From Rhodococcus sp. (in: high G+C Gram-positive bacteria) (lineage in GTDB: Bacteria > Actinomycetota > Actinomycetes > Mycobacteriales > Mycobacteriaceae): DNA of 64,000 bases. Position numbers and translations under genes: made by a program. The notes below the pieces were generated by a model. The model was not told the DNA's origin, searched no databases, and saw only the letters and a list, made by a program, of their open reading frames with translations. The stretch's first letter is position 1. Every line of letters begins with the position of its first letter. This document shows positions 1 to 7,971 of this stretch, one piece after another. The stretch covers positions 1-64,000 of the forward strand of contig NZ_JAHFVG010000016.1 in NCBI RefSeq assembly GCF_023264675.1, read 5' to 3'.

Positions 1-56
1 ACCATTGCCAGCGCGCGGAGCGGAGGGCCGGCCGATTCCGGATTGGGACTGCTCAC
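1..56 (-). CDS. N-terminal fragment of a LytR_C-like membrane protein (partial)
   Basis: A leftward reading frame opens at GTG 56-54 and leaves the window after 18 codons, just before what would be a membrane helix. The visible residues are hydrophilic and Pro/Ser-rich, then LRALAM. In mycobacteria the gene next to the DUF3263 gene (Rv0430) is Rv0431, a short-tailed LytR C-terminal-domain membrane protein in the same orientation, so position and start agree. Identity rests mainly on gene order, because too little protein is visible. No convincing ribosome binding site is seen; an earlier GTG at 58 is followed at once by a stop. Confidence 0.4.
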   Translation of the reverse strand, partial: MSSPNPESAGPPLRALAM

Positions 57-117
57 ACTCGAAGACACTAGTTGATCAGCCCGGCGCGGTTGAACACCGA
101 AGCCCCGCCGGGGGCCG

Positions 118-447
118 TCAGACCTCGAACCCGAGCCTGCGTGCGGCCCTGGCCTTCTGCCTGCTCGCACGAAGTCGACGGAGGCGCTTGACCAACATCG
201 GGTCTGCCGCCAGCGATTCCGGACGATCCACCAGCGCGTTCAGAACTTGGTAGTAGCGGGTCGCGGACATCGAGAACAGTTCCTTGATCGCCTCTTCCTT
301 CGCGCCGGCGTACTTCCACCACTGGCGTTCGAAGGACAGGATGTCGTGTTCGCGTCGAGTCAGACCGTCGGCACCGACCTCGTTGATGTTCTCCGAATTT
401 CCCGATTGTTGAGACTGGTTCGAGTCACGCGCTGCTGCGCCGTCCAT
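118..447 (-). CDS. DUF3263 family protein
   Basis: A 109-residue soluble protein of unknown biochemical role. After a Ser/Asn/Gln-rich N-terminus, residues from about 30 carry the DUF3263 signature: LTRREHDILSFERQWWKYAG, then an E-x-I-x-x-L-F-x-M-S-x-T-R-Y-Y-Q-x-L-N core and a basic C-terminal R-x-x-R-R-L-R tail. The helix-turn-helix-like pattern suggests nucleic-acid binding, but no function is established. It is transcribed divergently from def, the same arrangement as Rv0430/Rv0429c in M. tuberculosis. No signal peptide or membrane segment is present. Confidence 0.85.
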   Translation of the reverse strand: MDGAAARDSNQSQQSGNSENINEVGADGLTRREHDILSFERQWWKYAGAKEEAIKELFSMSATRYYQVLNALVDRPESLAADPMLVKRLRRLRASRQKARAARRLGFEV

Positions 448-560
448 CTCACTCCTCGACTTCTCGGACCCGCATCAGCGGGTCCCTGTTCTGTGCCGCC
501 ATGCCGGTCCCCCTCGAACCGCGCCGCCGCACCGGATGACGATGGGCGCCGACGCGAATT

Positions 561-572
561 ACACACGTGTGT
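561..572. promoter_or_regulatory. 12-bp perfect palindrome in the DUF3263/def divergent intergenic region
   Basis: The 244-bp gap between the divergent DUF3263 and def starts holds ACACACGTGTGT, a perfect inverted repeat. It is about 120 bp from either start codon. It could be a binding site for a dimeric regulator, but no partner is known and a 12-bp palindrome can occur by chance. Confidence 0.3.
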
Positions 573-691
573 TTCGGTAGTTATTCAACCACGGCGAACA
601 TGCCTTCCCCGAGGCTCGCAGCACCGGCGGCGAGTCGCGAGAGTTCACCGTGTGCGCGAACACTCGGCACGCGCCACTATTCTTGTCGACC

Positions 692-1288
692 ATGGCAATT
701 CTCCCGATCCGGATCGTCGGCGATCCGGTGCTCCACACCCCGACCGAACCCGTCACCTCGACCCCCGCCGAGATCGCCGACCTTATCGCGGATATGTACG
801 AGACGCTCGATGCAGCCAACGGTGTCGGCCTTGCCGCGAACCAGGTCGGCGTCCCGTTGCGGCTGTTCATCTACGACTGCCCGTTCGAAAACCCGGACGG
901 CACCGTCGTTCGTCGCACCGGCGAGGTCGTCAATCCAGTGCTCGAGACGTCTGCCATTCCGGAGACCATGCCGGATCCGGACGACGACGACGAAGGCTGC
1001 CTGTCCGTTCCCGGCGAGCAGTATCCGACGGGTCGTGCCGAATGGGCACGCGTCACCGGCACCGACGCCAAGGGTGAACCCGTCGACATCGAAGGCACCG
1101 GCTTCTTCGCACGCATGCTGCAGCACGAGGTCGGGCACCTGGACGGCTTCCTGTACGTCGACGTGCTCATCGGCCGCAATGCTCGCGCCGCCAAGAAAGC
1201 GATCAAGCGTGCGGGCTGGGGAAAGCCTGGCCTCTCGTGGATCCCGGGAACTGTCGAGGATCCGTTCGGGCACGGAGACGAGGACTGA
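692..1288 (+). CDS. def: Peptide deformylase
   Basis: Removes the N-formyl group from nascent proteins in the cytosol; a metal-dependent (Fe/Ni/Zn) hydrolase. All three family motifs are present: GVGLAANQ (residues 44-51), EGCLSVPG (101-108, metal ligand Cys103) and QHEVGHLDG (144-152, ligands His145 and His149, catalytic Glu146). At 198 residues it matches the roughly 197-residue mycobacterial enzyme, including a long acidic loop before motif 2. The start chosen is ATG 692, because the protein then begins [17 protein letters not shown] as in relatives; a GTG 42 bp upstream is in frame but adds unrelated residues. The next gene begins 1 bp after the stop. Confidence 0.97.
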   Translation: MAILPIRIVGDPVLHTPTEPVTSTPAEIADLIADMYETLDAANGVGLAANQVGVPLRLFIYDCPFENPDGTVVRRTGEVVNPVLETSAIPETMPDPDDDDEGCLSVPGEQYPTGRAEWARVTGTDAKGEPVDIEGTGFFARMLQHEVGHLDGFLYVDVLIGRNARAAKKAIKRAGWGKPGLSWIPGTVEDPFGHGDED

Positions 1289-1289
1289 G

Positions 1290-2228
1290 TTGATCGCGCT
1301 CGGCACCCGCGTGACCCTGCGGTATCGACTGCCGCCGGGTCACAGTCATCCGATGACGGACGTGATCGGCGAACTCGTCGACAACGGCCACGTCGTATCG
1401 GTGCGAGCGTCGGACGGCCGTGTGGTGAGCATTGCCGCCGACCGGGTGATCGCGCTGAAGGCATTGGGGCCGAGACCGATCCGGACGTTGGAGATCAGAT
1501 CACTCGAACGCGCGGCCGCCGACGGCTGGCCGGGCATCGAGCAGGAGTGGATCGACGGCTGGCTGCTTCGCGCGGGTCGCGGCTTCACCGGCCGTGCCAA
1601 TTCGGCGACGCCGATCGAACCTCATGCCTCCGCGTCCTCGCTCGAGGCAATCACCGGATGGTTCGCCCGGCGAAGCCTTCCCGCCGTGCTGCTGCTCCCC
1701 GATCGACTTCTCGACGTTCCGCCCGGGTGGACCTCGCGCGACGAAACGCTGGTGATGGCGGCCGACATCGAGCGGCTGGAACTGCCGTCCGAATCGATTG
1801 CGGTCGTATCGGAGACCCCGGACGACGAGTGGCTCGGTTTGTACAACTACCGGGGCACCGCTCTGCCCGACGGTGCCGTCGAGGTGATCCGTGCCGTGCG
1901 CGACGGTGTCGCCGGCTTCGCTCGCATCGGTAGTGCGGCGTCGGAGATGCTCGCGATCGGCCGTGCCGCGGTGACCTGGGGGTCCGACGGCAGACGCTGG
2001 GTCGGGTTGACGGCCGTCGAAGTAGCCCGCGCCCATCGGCGCAACGGCCTGGGCACCAGGATCTGCGGCGAGCTCGTCGGGTGGGGCAGAGATCAGGGAG
2101 CCACCCACGCGTACCTGCAGGTCGCGGCGTCGAATGTCGGAGCGATTGCGATGTATCGGGGTCTCGGGTTCGTCGAGCATCATGGGTATCGCTATGCGGC
2201 TGCGCCGCATGTGAGCGCGAATACATAG
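1290..2228 (+). CDS. GNAT-family N-acetyltransferase (Rv0428c-like)
   Basis: A 312-residue protein with a C-terminal GCN5-related acetyltransferase domain (about residues 215-305). The acetyl-CoA loop reads VARAHRRNGLGTRICGELV, followed by ASNVGAIAMYRGLGFVEHHGYRY. The N-terminal 60 residues form a small beta-rich domain found in the mycobacterial orthologue. The substrate is unknown. TTG 1290 is preferred as start because GAGGA lies 6-11 bp upstream and overlaps the end of def; GTG 1311 is the alternative. The last codons and the stop lie inside an inverted repeat (2209-2252), so the extreme C-terminus is repeat-encoded. It is cotranscribed with def and probably xthA. Confidence 0.85.
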   Translation: MIALGTRVTLRYRLPPGHSHPMTDVIGELVDNGHVVSVRASDGRVVSIAADRVIALKALGPRPIRTLEIRSLERAAADGWPGIEQEWIDGWLLRAGRGFTGRANSATPIEPHASASSLEAITGWFARRSLPAVLLLPDRLLDVPPGWTSRDETLVMAADIERLELPSESIAVVSETPDDEWLGLYNYRGTALPDGAVEVIRAVRDGVAGFARIGSAASEMLAIGRAAVTWGSDGRRWVGLTAVEVARAHRRNGLGTRICGELVGWGRDQGATHAYLQVAASNVGAIAMYRGLGFVEHHGYRYAAAPHVSANT

Positions 2229-2252
2229 CGGGTTGTGTATTCGCGCTCACAT
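2209..2252. repeat. Dispersed inverted repeat, family A, copy 1
   Basis: Two 19-nt arms (2209-2227 and 2234-2252, one mismatch) flank a 6-nt loop; the core reads GCGAATACATA...TGTATTCGC. The same element recurs at 9950-9993 and 36907-36950. Downstream of the second arm copies 1 and 2 share gcgcgaa-cgccta. Here the first arm encodes the end of the acetyltransferase and its TAG stop, and the second arm ends 25 bp before xthA. It could form a stable RNA hairpin. Confidence 0.9.
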
Positions 2253-2277
2253 GCGCGAAGCGCCTAGAGTTGCCGCC

Positions 2278-3078
2278 GTGCGATTGGCTACCTGGAACGT
2301 GAACTCTGTCCGATCTCGTCAGGATCGGATCGTCGACTGGCTGCAGCGGTCGGACGTCGACGTCCTGGCGATGCAGGAAACCAAGTGCAAGGACGCACAG
2401 TTTCCGTACGAGCGATTCACCGACCTCGGCTACGAGGTCGCCCATGTCGGGCTGAGCCAGTGGAACGGCGTCGCGCTGCTCTCGCGCGTCGGTCTCGACG
2501 ACGTCCGGATCGGCTTCGAGGATCAGCCGGGTTTCAGCAAGGACCCCGAGGTCGAGGCAGTCAAGGAAGCACGGGCGATCGGCGCGACGTGCGGCGGCGT
2601 CCAGGTGTGGAGTCTCTACGTCCCGAACGGCCGCGAGCTCGCCGATCCCCACTACACGTACAAGCTCGAGTGGCTCGCCAAGCTCCGCGCCGACGCCCAG
2701 GCCTGGGTCTCGTCGAACCCGGACGCGCAGATCGCTCTGGTCGGAGACTGGAACATCGCCCCGACCGACGACGACGTCTGGGATCCGGCTCTCTTCGAGG
2801 GGAAGACCCACACCTCCCAGCCCGAGCGTGACGCGTTCGAATCCTTCGCCGAGATCGGTTTCAGCGAGGTGACGCGGCAGTTCACTCCCGAGCCGAGAAC
2901 CTTTACCTACTGGGATTACACCCAGCTTCGCTTCCCCAAGAAGCAGGGTCTGCGCATCGACATGGCGTTGGCGTCCCCGGCCCTCGCAGCGCGGGTCACC
3001 GGCGCTTCGATCGACCGCGAGGAACGCAAGGGCAAGGGCGCAAGCGATCACGCACCGGTCATCGTCGAAATTTCCTGA
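2278..3078 (+). CDS. xthA: Exodeoxyribonuclease III (AP endonuclease)
   Basis: A DNA-repair enzyme that incises at abasic sites and degrades 3' ends; endonuclease/exonuclease/phosphatase fold, Mg-dependent. The 266 residues carry the family motifs WNVNS (residues 6-10, Asn7), QETKCKD (metal ligand Glu34), GDWNIAP in the middle, RIDMALAS near residue 226, and the C-terminal SDHAPV catalytic motif. GTG 2278 is chosen because the enzyme then begins directly with the first strand (M-R-L-A-T-W-N-V-N-S); earlier in-frame starts translate the inverted repeat. The 3' end overlaps the convergent membrane-protein gene by 31 bp. Gene order def-GNAT-xthA equals Rv0429c-Rv0428c-Rv0427c. Confidence 0.96.
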   Translation: MRLATWNVNSVRSRQDRIVDWLQRSDVDVLAMQETKCKDAQFPYERFTDLGYEVAHVGLSQWNGVALLSRVGLDDVRIGFEDQPGFSKDPEVEAVKEARAIGATCGGVQVWSLYVPNGRELADPHYTYKLEWLAKLRADAQAWVSSNPDAQIALVGDWNIAPTDDDVWDPALFEGKTHTSQPERDAFESFAEIGFSEVTRQFTPEPRTFTYWDYTQLRFPKKQGLRIDMALASPALAARVTGASIDREERKGKGASDHAPVIVEIS

Positions 3079-3650
3079 CGCGCCGGCCGCATCGATGCGG
3101 CCAGCGCCAGAGAGCCGACGAGAATCAGCAGCCCGTGGGCGATGCGCAGGGCCGGCGGGGCGTAGAACTGCGGTAGAAACAGCACGAATCCAGCCGCGAA
3201 CACATACGCCTGCCATGTCCCGATTCGCCGAGCGAGCACGACGGCTCCCACGGCGACGAGGATCAGTCCGGCGCCGAACATGACCATCTGGACCGGGCCG
3301 TAGCGAATCGGTTCGGCGAGGTCGACGAGTGCGTAGTCACCACTGTCGACGGCGTCGCTGCCCAGCGCGCTCAGCGCGAACGTCTCGGCCCCGTAGTACG
3401 GCAGAACCAGCCCGACGCCGATCCACGTCGTCACCTCGGCAGCTGCGCCACCGTGCAGTGCGCGCACCGCGAGCGCCAGCGTGAGGAAGCCGAGCATCGC
3501 GGTTGTATGGGCGGCCACCCACAGGGGTGAGGCGAAGGCGTCGGCGCCGTCGATTCCTACTTCCGACGAGTACGGCCGGAGGATCGGGTACAGCGCGAAG
3601 AGAATTCCAGTGGCCAAGAGCAGCCCGATCGATGATCTACGTCCGTCCAT
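3048..3650 (-). CDS. Multipass integral membrane protein of unknown function
   Basis: A 200-residue hydrophobic protein with about six predicted membrane helices: LLLATGILFALYPIL, a helix around HTTAMLGFLTLALAV, one at TWIGVGLVLPYYG, one at PVQMVMFGAGLILVAVGAVVL, AYVFAAGFVLFLPQ and a final LLILVGSLALAASM. No catalytic or transport motif is recognised. ATG 3650 is chosen because GGAGG lies 7 bp upstream; an ATG 15 bp earlier overlaps that ribosome site. Inverted repeats just upstream (3669-3735) suggest control by a TetR-like repressor encoded elsewhere. The 3' end overlaps xthA. Confidence 0.7.
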   Translation of the reverse strand: MDGRRSSIGLLLATGILFALYPILRPYSSEVGIDGADAFASPLWVAAHTTAMLGFLTLALAVRALHGGAAAEVTTWIGVGLVLPYYGAETFALSALGSDAVDSGDYALVDLAEPIRYGPVQMVMFGAGLILVAVGAVVLARRIGTWQAYVFAAGFVLFLPQFYAPPALRIAHGLLILVGSLALAASMRPARQEISTMTGA

Positions 3651-3668
3651 GAGCTCGCCTCCCATAAT

Positions 3669-3735
3669 GGAGAGCGGCGCTCTCCCGTGAGAGCAGTATT
3701 CACCGATAGCAGAGTCAAAGCAAGAGCAGTGCTCT
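3669..3735 (-). promoter_or_regulatory. Operator-like pair of GAGAGC/GCTCTC palindromes upstream of the membrane-protein gene
   Basis: Two palindromes lie 19-85 bp upstream of the membrane-protein ATG: GGAGAGCGGCGCTCTCC (3669-3685) and AGAGCAGTGCTCT (3723-3735). A half-site GAGAGCAGT sits between them at 3689-3697. The spacing and shared half-site look like two dimer sites covering a promoter. This is typical of TetR-family operators, but no regulator gene is adjacent. Confidence 0.45.
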
Positions 3736-3751
3736 CATAAATTGGTGAACT

Positions 3752-4117
3752 TCAGGCCACGAGGCCCAGAAACTCCGGATTCCGCGCCAGGTAGCGGCGT
3801 ACGTACGTGCAGATGGGAACGATCTGCCAGCCACGATCCCGGGCGGTGTTCATGGCGCCGCGCACCAGGATTCCAGCCCAGCCACGGTCACCGAATTCCT
3901 CTTTGACCACGGTGTGCATGAACGCGATCGAGCCGTCGTCGAGTTCTCGGTACCCGAGGATTCCGATCAGCTCATCGGCGACGAAGAGATCGAAGCGGGT
4001 GTGGGCAGCGTTGTCCTCGATGCAGACTGTCGCGGCGACGTCGATATCCGGCGACGGGGTTTCGGTGTCCGCCTCGTCCAGCGCGGAACGGGTGCGATAC
4101 AGCGGCTTGTGGTGCAT
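3752..4117 (-). CDS. Small GNAT-type acetyltransferase (YjdJ-like, PF14542 type)
   Basis: A 121-residue protein of the minimal acetyltransferase family with a short acetyl-CoA fold. Typical segments are RFDLFVADELIGILGYRE, FMHTVVKEEFGDRGWAGILV and the C-terminal VPICTYVRRYLARNPEF. The conserved T-V-V-x-x-x-F-x-x-x-G-x-A/G motif and the late Cys are those of the yjdJ/C2orf84-like group, whose substrates are unknown. ATG 4117 is used; the first 35 residues are poorly conserved, so a later start is possible. A paralogue lies immediately upstream at 4208-4534. Confidence 0.75.
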   Translation of the reverse strand: MHHKPLYRTRSALDEADTETPSPDIDVAATVCIEDNAAHTRFDLFVADELIGILGYRELDDGSIAFMHTVVKEEFGDRGWAGILVRGAMNTARDRGWQIVPICTYVRRYLARNPEFLGLVA

Positions 4118-4207
4118 GTATCCATGACACCAGCGATGCGCACGCCGAGCGAGGGGATGTTCGGTTCGGATAGCAATTCGACGCAGCGCCGAGTTGCAAC
4201 CGTTACG

Positions 4208-4534
4208 TCAGAGCGGAACGACGACGTCCGAATACTCTGGATTTGCCGAGAGAAAGCGCTGCACATAAGTGCAGACGGGCTTGACTTTCCATCCGTACGA
4301 TCGCGCACTGTCGAGCGATCGGCGCACGAGGATGGCGGCCAGACCCTGATGGCCGAAGTCCTCGGTGACCACCGTGTGCATGAACGAGACGACATGAGTA
4401 CGAGGACTGCGCTTGGTCGCACTTTCGACCTCGTAGTAGCCGACGATTCCCACCAAATCACCATTGAGCCTCAGTTCGAAGCGGTTCTGGTCGGTATTGA
4501 TGGAAACATCGGCACTCGGCGTACTGGCTAGCAT
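4208..4534 (-). CDS. Small GNAT-type acetyltransferase, paralogue of the next gene
   Basis: A 108-residue minimal acetyltransferase closely resembling the product of 3752-4117. Shared segments are FMHTVVTEDFGHQGLAAILV and VKPVCTYVQRFLSANPEYSD. The two genes are in tandem, 90 bp apart, in the same direction, so they probably arose by duplication. Start ATG 4534 lies 8 bp after the purine-rich stretch AGGAGGTGACTC read leftward, a good ribosome site. Substrate unknown. Confidence 0.78.
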   Translation of the reverse strand: MLASTPSADVSINTDQNRFELRLNGDLVGIVGYYEVESATKRSPRTHVVSFMHTVVTEDFGHQGLAAILVRRSLDSARSYGWKVKPVCTYVQRFLSANPEYSDVVVPL

Positions 4535-4675
4535 TGAGTCACCTCCTGTGCTGATACGGACTGCGCTGAATTACGGGTCCCGACGATCACTTCAATGTGA
4601 CCTGCACCACTATTAAACATGCGGCACGGGTGGTTGTCATCCGTTTGTAGCAACAAACCTTCGGTTCCGTAGGTA

Positions 4676-4690
4676 TGCAACGTCGTTGCA
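4676..4690. promoter_or_regulatory. 15-bp palindrome in the GNAT/thiD divergent region
   Basis: TGCAACGTCGTTGCA is a perfect inverted repeat around a central T. It lies in the 272-bp gap between the leftward acetyltransferase and rightward thiD, in a stretch less GC-rich than its surroundings, about 115 bp before the thiD start. A regulator site is plausible. No TPP-riboswitch sequence is seen before thiD. The rest of the gap shows no supported gene. Confidence 0.4.
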
Positions 4691-4806
4691 ACACGAACGC
4701 TGGTAAACGTCATATAGCAACGTGATCGCCCTTGTGATGCAACAGCATTCATTCGCCCTTGCGCATCCGTCGCTGTGAGTTACACCCATGCCGGTACTGT
4801 CACCTC

Positions 4807-5652
4807 GTGAAGTTTCTACCGCTGACTCCGAACGGTTCGACCCCCGTGCGCGCGCTCACGATCGCGGGCACCGACTCCGGCGGAGGTGCCGGAATTCAAG
4901 CCGACAGCCGGACGATGGCGATGTGCGGAGTTCACGCGTGCGTGGCGGTAGCGGCGGTCACCGTGCAGAACACCGTCGGCGTCAGCGGCTTCCACGAGAT
5001 CCCCCCGAGCGTCGTCGCGGATCAGGTCCGTGCCGTGGTCGGCGACATCGGAGTGGGTGCCGCCAAGACCGGCATGCTCGCGTCCACTGCCATCATCGAG
5101 GCCGTCACCGCCGTCTGCACCGAGGTGGGAATCGGCCGAGATCAGGCCGTCCCACTCGTCGTCGATCCGGTGTGCGCCTCCATGCACGGCGATCCGCTGC
5201 TGCACGAAGAGGCGCTCGATGCCATCCGCACCACGTTGTTCCCCATCGCGACGCTCGTGACGCCCAACCTCGACGAGGTCCGGCTCATCACCGGGATCGA
5301 CGTCGTCGACGACGCCACTGCTCACAGCGCCGCCGAGGCACTGCACGCGCTCGGAGCCCAATGGGTGCTGGTCAAGGGCGGACACCTTCGGACGTCCACC
5401 AGCAGCACCGACCTGCTTTTCGACGGTGATAAGTTTCTCGAGTTCACCAGCCCGCGCATCGACACGGGCAACGACCACGGTGGGGGCGACACCCTCGCGG
5501 CAGCGGTCGCGTGTGCGCTCGCGAACGGATACACGATTCCCGACGCCGTCGCGTTCGGCAAGGAATGGGTGACGAAGTGCCTGGCCGCGTCGTACGACCT
5601 CGGCGCCGGGCACGGGCCCGTCTCACCGCTGTGGCGTCTGCACCAGTCGTAG
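4807..5652 (+). CDS. thiD: Hydroxymethylpyrimidine/phosphomethylpyrimidine kinase
   Basis: Phosphorylates HMP and then HMP-P to HMP-PP, the pyrimidine half of thiamine; ribokinase fold, cytosolic. The 281-residue protein shows TIAGTDSGGGAGIQAD near the N-terminus (substrate site), KTGML, VVDPVCASMHGDPLL, TPNLDE, WVLVKGGH and the anion-hole segment HGGGDTLAAAVACALA. GTG 4807 is chosen because it places a short leader before the VRALTIAG strand as in relatives; ATG 4759 would add a Cys/Arg-rich stretch. It stands apart from the thiOSG/thiE genes at 10-12.8 kb, as in mycobacteria, but thiC is not beside it. Its 3' end overlaps the cyclase gene by 30 bp. Confidence 0.93.
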   Translation: MKFLPLTPNGSTPVRALTIAGTDSGGGAGIQADSRTMAMCGVHACVAVAAVTVQNTVGVSGFHEIPPSVVADQVRAVVGDIGVGAAKTGMLASTAIIEAVTAVCTEVGIGRDQAVPLVVDPVCASMHGDPLLHEEALDAIRTTLFPIATLVTPNLDEVRLITGIDVVDDATAHSAAEALHALGAQWVLVKGGHLRTSTSSTDLLFDGDKFLEFTSPRIDTGNDHGGGDTLAAAVACALANGYTIPDAVAFGKEWVTKCLAASYDLGAGHGPVSPLWRLHQS

Positions 5653-6429
5653 GATCTTCAGGTCCTCGGGGACGCCGTTGAGCTTCGGAGCGAAGAAGCC
5701 GCGGCGGTAGGGACGGCTCGCGAGATCCAGTCCTTGGAGTGTTCCGTCGGGCATGGCTTCGAGGGCGGTGTGCGAGATCATCAGATTGCCGTTGCCACCG
5801 GTCTGCATCACGCGCGCCGCGACGGTGACGTCGACGCCGAGCCAGTCCGACCCGATCTGACGGGGACTTCCGGTGTGAATCCCGACGCGCATGGTCGGGG
5901 TGTAGCCGTCGACGTCGACCTCGGCCAGCGCTGCTCGTGCCGCAACGACCGCTTCGAGCGCCTTCTCCGGCCGGTAGAAGTCCGCCATGATGCCGTCGCC
6001 GAGACGTTTGACGACGTGACCACCGCCGACCGCCACGGCGGGTTCGACGGCTTTGGACACTTTACGCAACAGTGTCAGGGTGTCGACGTCCCCCGCCCCG
6101 AGCGACCATGTCGAGAAGCCGACGAGGTCGGTGAACACGATCGTCACGTCCCGCTCGCCGCGCCCTCGGCCGGTGCGTTCGAGAACTGCCTGCCAGAGCT
6201 GAAGCGCGCCGAGGCCCATCTCTCGGGATGCGCCGGGTTCGTCGTCGAGGAACTTGTCGGCCACGCGGGCGATTGCGAGCGCGGACCCTGGCCCGGCCAT
6301 GGAGAGTGGGTCACCGAACGTCGGGTCGCCCGGCAGCACCCGCCGCATCCGCCGGACGGCGCCGACCACCGCTGGACGACGGTTCACACCGCGAACCCAG
6401 TCGAGGGTCGACGCCACGTACGGGTTCAT
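5623..6429 (-). CDS. Class III adenylate/guanylate cyclase
   Basis: A 268-residue cytosolic protein with a C-terminal class III nucleotidyl cyclase domain (about residues 92-225). Metal-binding aspartates lie in TIVFTDLVGFSTW and KRLGDGIMADF, and the dimer-interface segment is MRVGIHTGSPRQIGSDWLG. The N-terminal 90 residues include MGLGALQLWQAVLERTG and have no recognised sensor domain or membrane helix. The product is probably cAMP; substrate specificity cannot be read with certainty. A TACGCT -10-like hexamer ends 7 bp before the ATG, which would fit a leaderless transcript. Confidence 0.88.
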   Translation of the reverse strand: MNPYVASTLDWVRGVNRRPAVVGAVRRMRRVLPGDPTFGDPLSMAGPGSALAIARVADKFLDDEPGASREMGLGALQLWQAVLERTGRGRGERDVTIVFTDLVGFSTWSLGAGDVDTLTLLRKVSKAVEPAVAVGGGHVVKRLGDGIMADFYRPEKALEAVVAARAALAEVDVDGYTPTMRVGIHTGSPRQIGSDWLGVDVTVAARVMQTGGNGNLMISHTALEAMPDGTLQGLDLASRPYRRGFFAPKLNGVPEDLKILRLVQTPQR

Positions 6430-6478
6430 GAAAACAAGCGTAACCGACAGTTACAGATACTTGGAGTTCCGTGCACGG

Positions 6479-7969
6479 TCACTTCACCGTTCGCGCCTCG
6501 GTGCGAGCGGCGCCGACCGGTACACCGTTGGCCCCCTCCACCGACTGGGCATACGTCCCGATGCCGAAACCGATGGCCGACGCATTCTTTGCGAGAGCCT
6601 CGCGATCGACGTTCGCGAGAGTGTCCTCGGCTGTGTGATAGTTCTGATCGAACGTTTCCTCGGCCGTACCGCCCCACTTCTCGGCCTGGGCAGGGGTCTT
6701 CGTCTCGTCCGCGCCGCTGAAGACGCCGCCGGCCGGAATACCCACCTCGATGAACGGGCCGTAGTCGGATCGACCGTCGAAGTCCGTTCCATCGGCCGCG
6801 ATGCCTTCCTGCTGCAGCCGCTCCACGAACACGCGCTCGATCGCGTCCGATCCGGCAGGGCCCGCGGGCGAGCCGACCTTGTCGGAGTCGTCACCGTCGT
6901 AGGCGAGGTAGCCGGCGTTGTGCGAGCCGATCATGTCGAAGTTCAAGTAGAGCGCAATGTTCGCCTTGTCCTCGTCGCCGAGGCTTTCGACGTACTTCGT
7001 GGATCCGACGAGCCCGAGTTCCTCGGCACCCCAGAACGTGAAGCGCACGGCGTTGGTGACCGCCGGTTCCGCGCCCATCTGAAGCGCAGTCTCGAGCACG
7101 GCCGCGGTTCCACTGCCGTTGTCGTTGATGCCAGGCCCTTCGGGAACGCTGTCGAGGTGAGCGCCGGCGACGACGACGTTCGCGGTGTCCCCCGTCTTGG
7201 TCTGTGCAACGATGTTGCGGCTCTTGGTCGTCGACGTCTCGGCGTCGAGAGTCAGCGTGAGTTCCGGTGCCGCGGCAACGGCTGCACCGTCTTCTTGACT
7301 GACGCCACCGGTCGGAATCTTCGCGCCCTCGGGATCACCGAGGGTGCCGCCGTCGAGCGGTCCGGGTTCGTTGTTGACGACGATCACCGCGACCGCGCCG
7401 AGATCCGCGGCAACGGTCTGCTTCGCGCCGAACGGGCATACCCCTCGGTCCACGACGACGATTGCACCCGCCAGGTCGAGGCCGTCGTAATCCGTTGCCT
7501 CACAACCGGGTGAGTCATCCTTGGGGGCGGCAACGACGCGGGCGGTGATGCCGTCGTCGGGGGTCGACGGTGAGTAAGTCAGCGCGCTGACCGAGAGTTG
7601 CCGGTCCCCCGCCGAGAGCAGCTGAGTGTCCGCGGTGAACTGGTCGAACTCGAATTCGGGTGTCTCCACGTCGAATCCCGCCGACTCGAGTTTGCCTTTG
7701 ACGTAATCGACGCTTGCGTCGTACCCGGATGTGCCTGCCGCGCGATTTCCGTTGTTGTCGGTGGCAATTCGTTCCAACTCCTGGAGGTGGGCGACGACGG
7801 CATCGCCGGTGACGGCATCCGCGAGCCCCGGCCCGTCGGGCGTCGCGACGGGTGTCGGTACAGAACTGGCCGGTTGCTCCTCACCCCCGGACGAATCCGA
7901 GGAGGAGGAACAACCGGCCAGAACGAGAGCGCCGACTGCGAAACTTGCAAGTAGTGTCATCCGTCGCAT
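6479..7969 (-). CDS. lpqL: M28-family zinc aminopeptidase, lipoprotein (LpqL-like)
   Basis: A 496-residue secreted, lipid-anchored peptidase. The signal peptide ends in the lipobox LAGC (Cys20), followed by a Ser/Gly/Pro linker. A PA domain (about 130-260) contains GLDLAGAIVVVDRGVCPF. The M28 catalytic domain follows: zinc ligands in AGAHLDSVPEGPGINDNGSG, catalytic Glu in WGAEELGLVGS, NFDMIG, and the last ligand in NYHTAEDT. The layout matches M. tuberculosis LpqL (Rv0418), which also lies beyond thiG, and Streptomyces aminopeptidases. It likely trims peptides outside the membrane. A duplicated 42-bp segment precedes the gene. Confidence 0.9.
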   Translation of the reverse strand: MRRMTLLASFAVGALVLAGCSSSSDSSGGEEQPASSVPTPVATPDGPGLADAVTGDAVVAHLQELERIATDNNGNRAAGTSGYDASVDYVKGKLESAGFDVETPEFEFDQFTADTQLLSAGDRQLSVSALTYSPSTPDDGITARVVAAPKDDSPGCEATDYDGLDLAGAIVVVDRGVCPFGAKQTVAADLGAVAVIVVNNEPGPLDGGTLGDPEGAKIPTGGVSQEDGAAVAAAPELTLTLDAETSTTKSRNIVAQTKTGDTANVVVAGAHLDSVPEGPGINDNGSGTAAVLETALQMGAEPAVTNAVRFTFWGAEELGLVGSTKYVESLGDEDKANIALYLNFDMIGSHNAGYLAYDGDDSDKVGSPAGPAGSDAIERVFVERLQQEGIAADGTDFDGRSDYGPFIEVGIPAGGVFSGADETKTPAQAEKWGGTAEETFDQNYHTAEDTLANVDREALAKNASAIGFGIGTYAQSVEGANGVPVGAARTEARTVK

Positions 7970-7971
7970 GA

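Noticed and set aside
567..1289. Rightward long frame continuing into the acetyltransferase and spanning def in another frame
   Set aside because: The def frame is clearly coding over this stretch; only the part from 1290 onward encodes a recognisable protein.
4528..4752. Leftward 74-codon ORF upstream of the second small GNAT gene
   Set aside because: It overlaps the GNAT start, has composition unlike neighbouring proteins and covers the palindrome and ribosome site; better explained as the promoter region.
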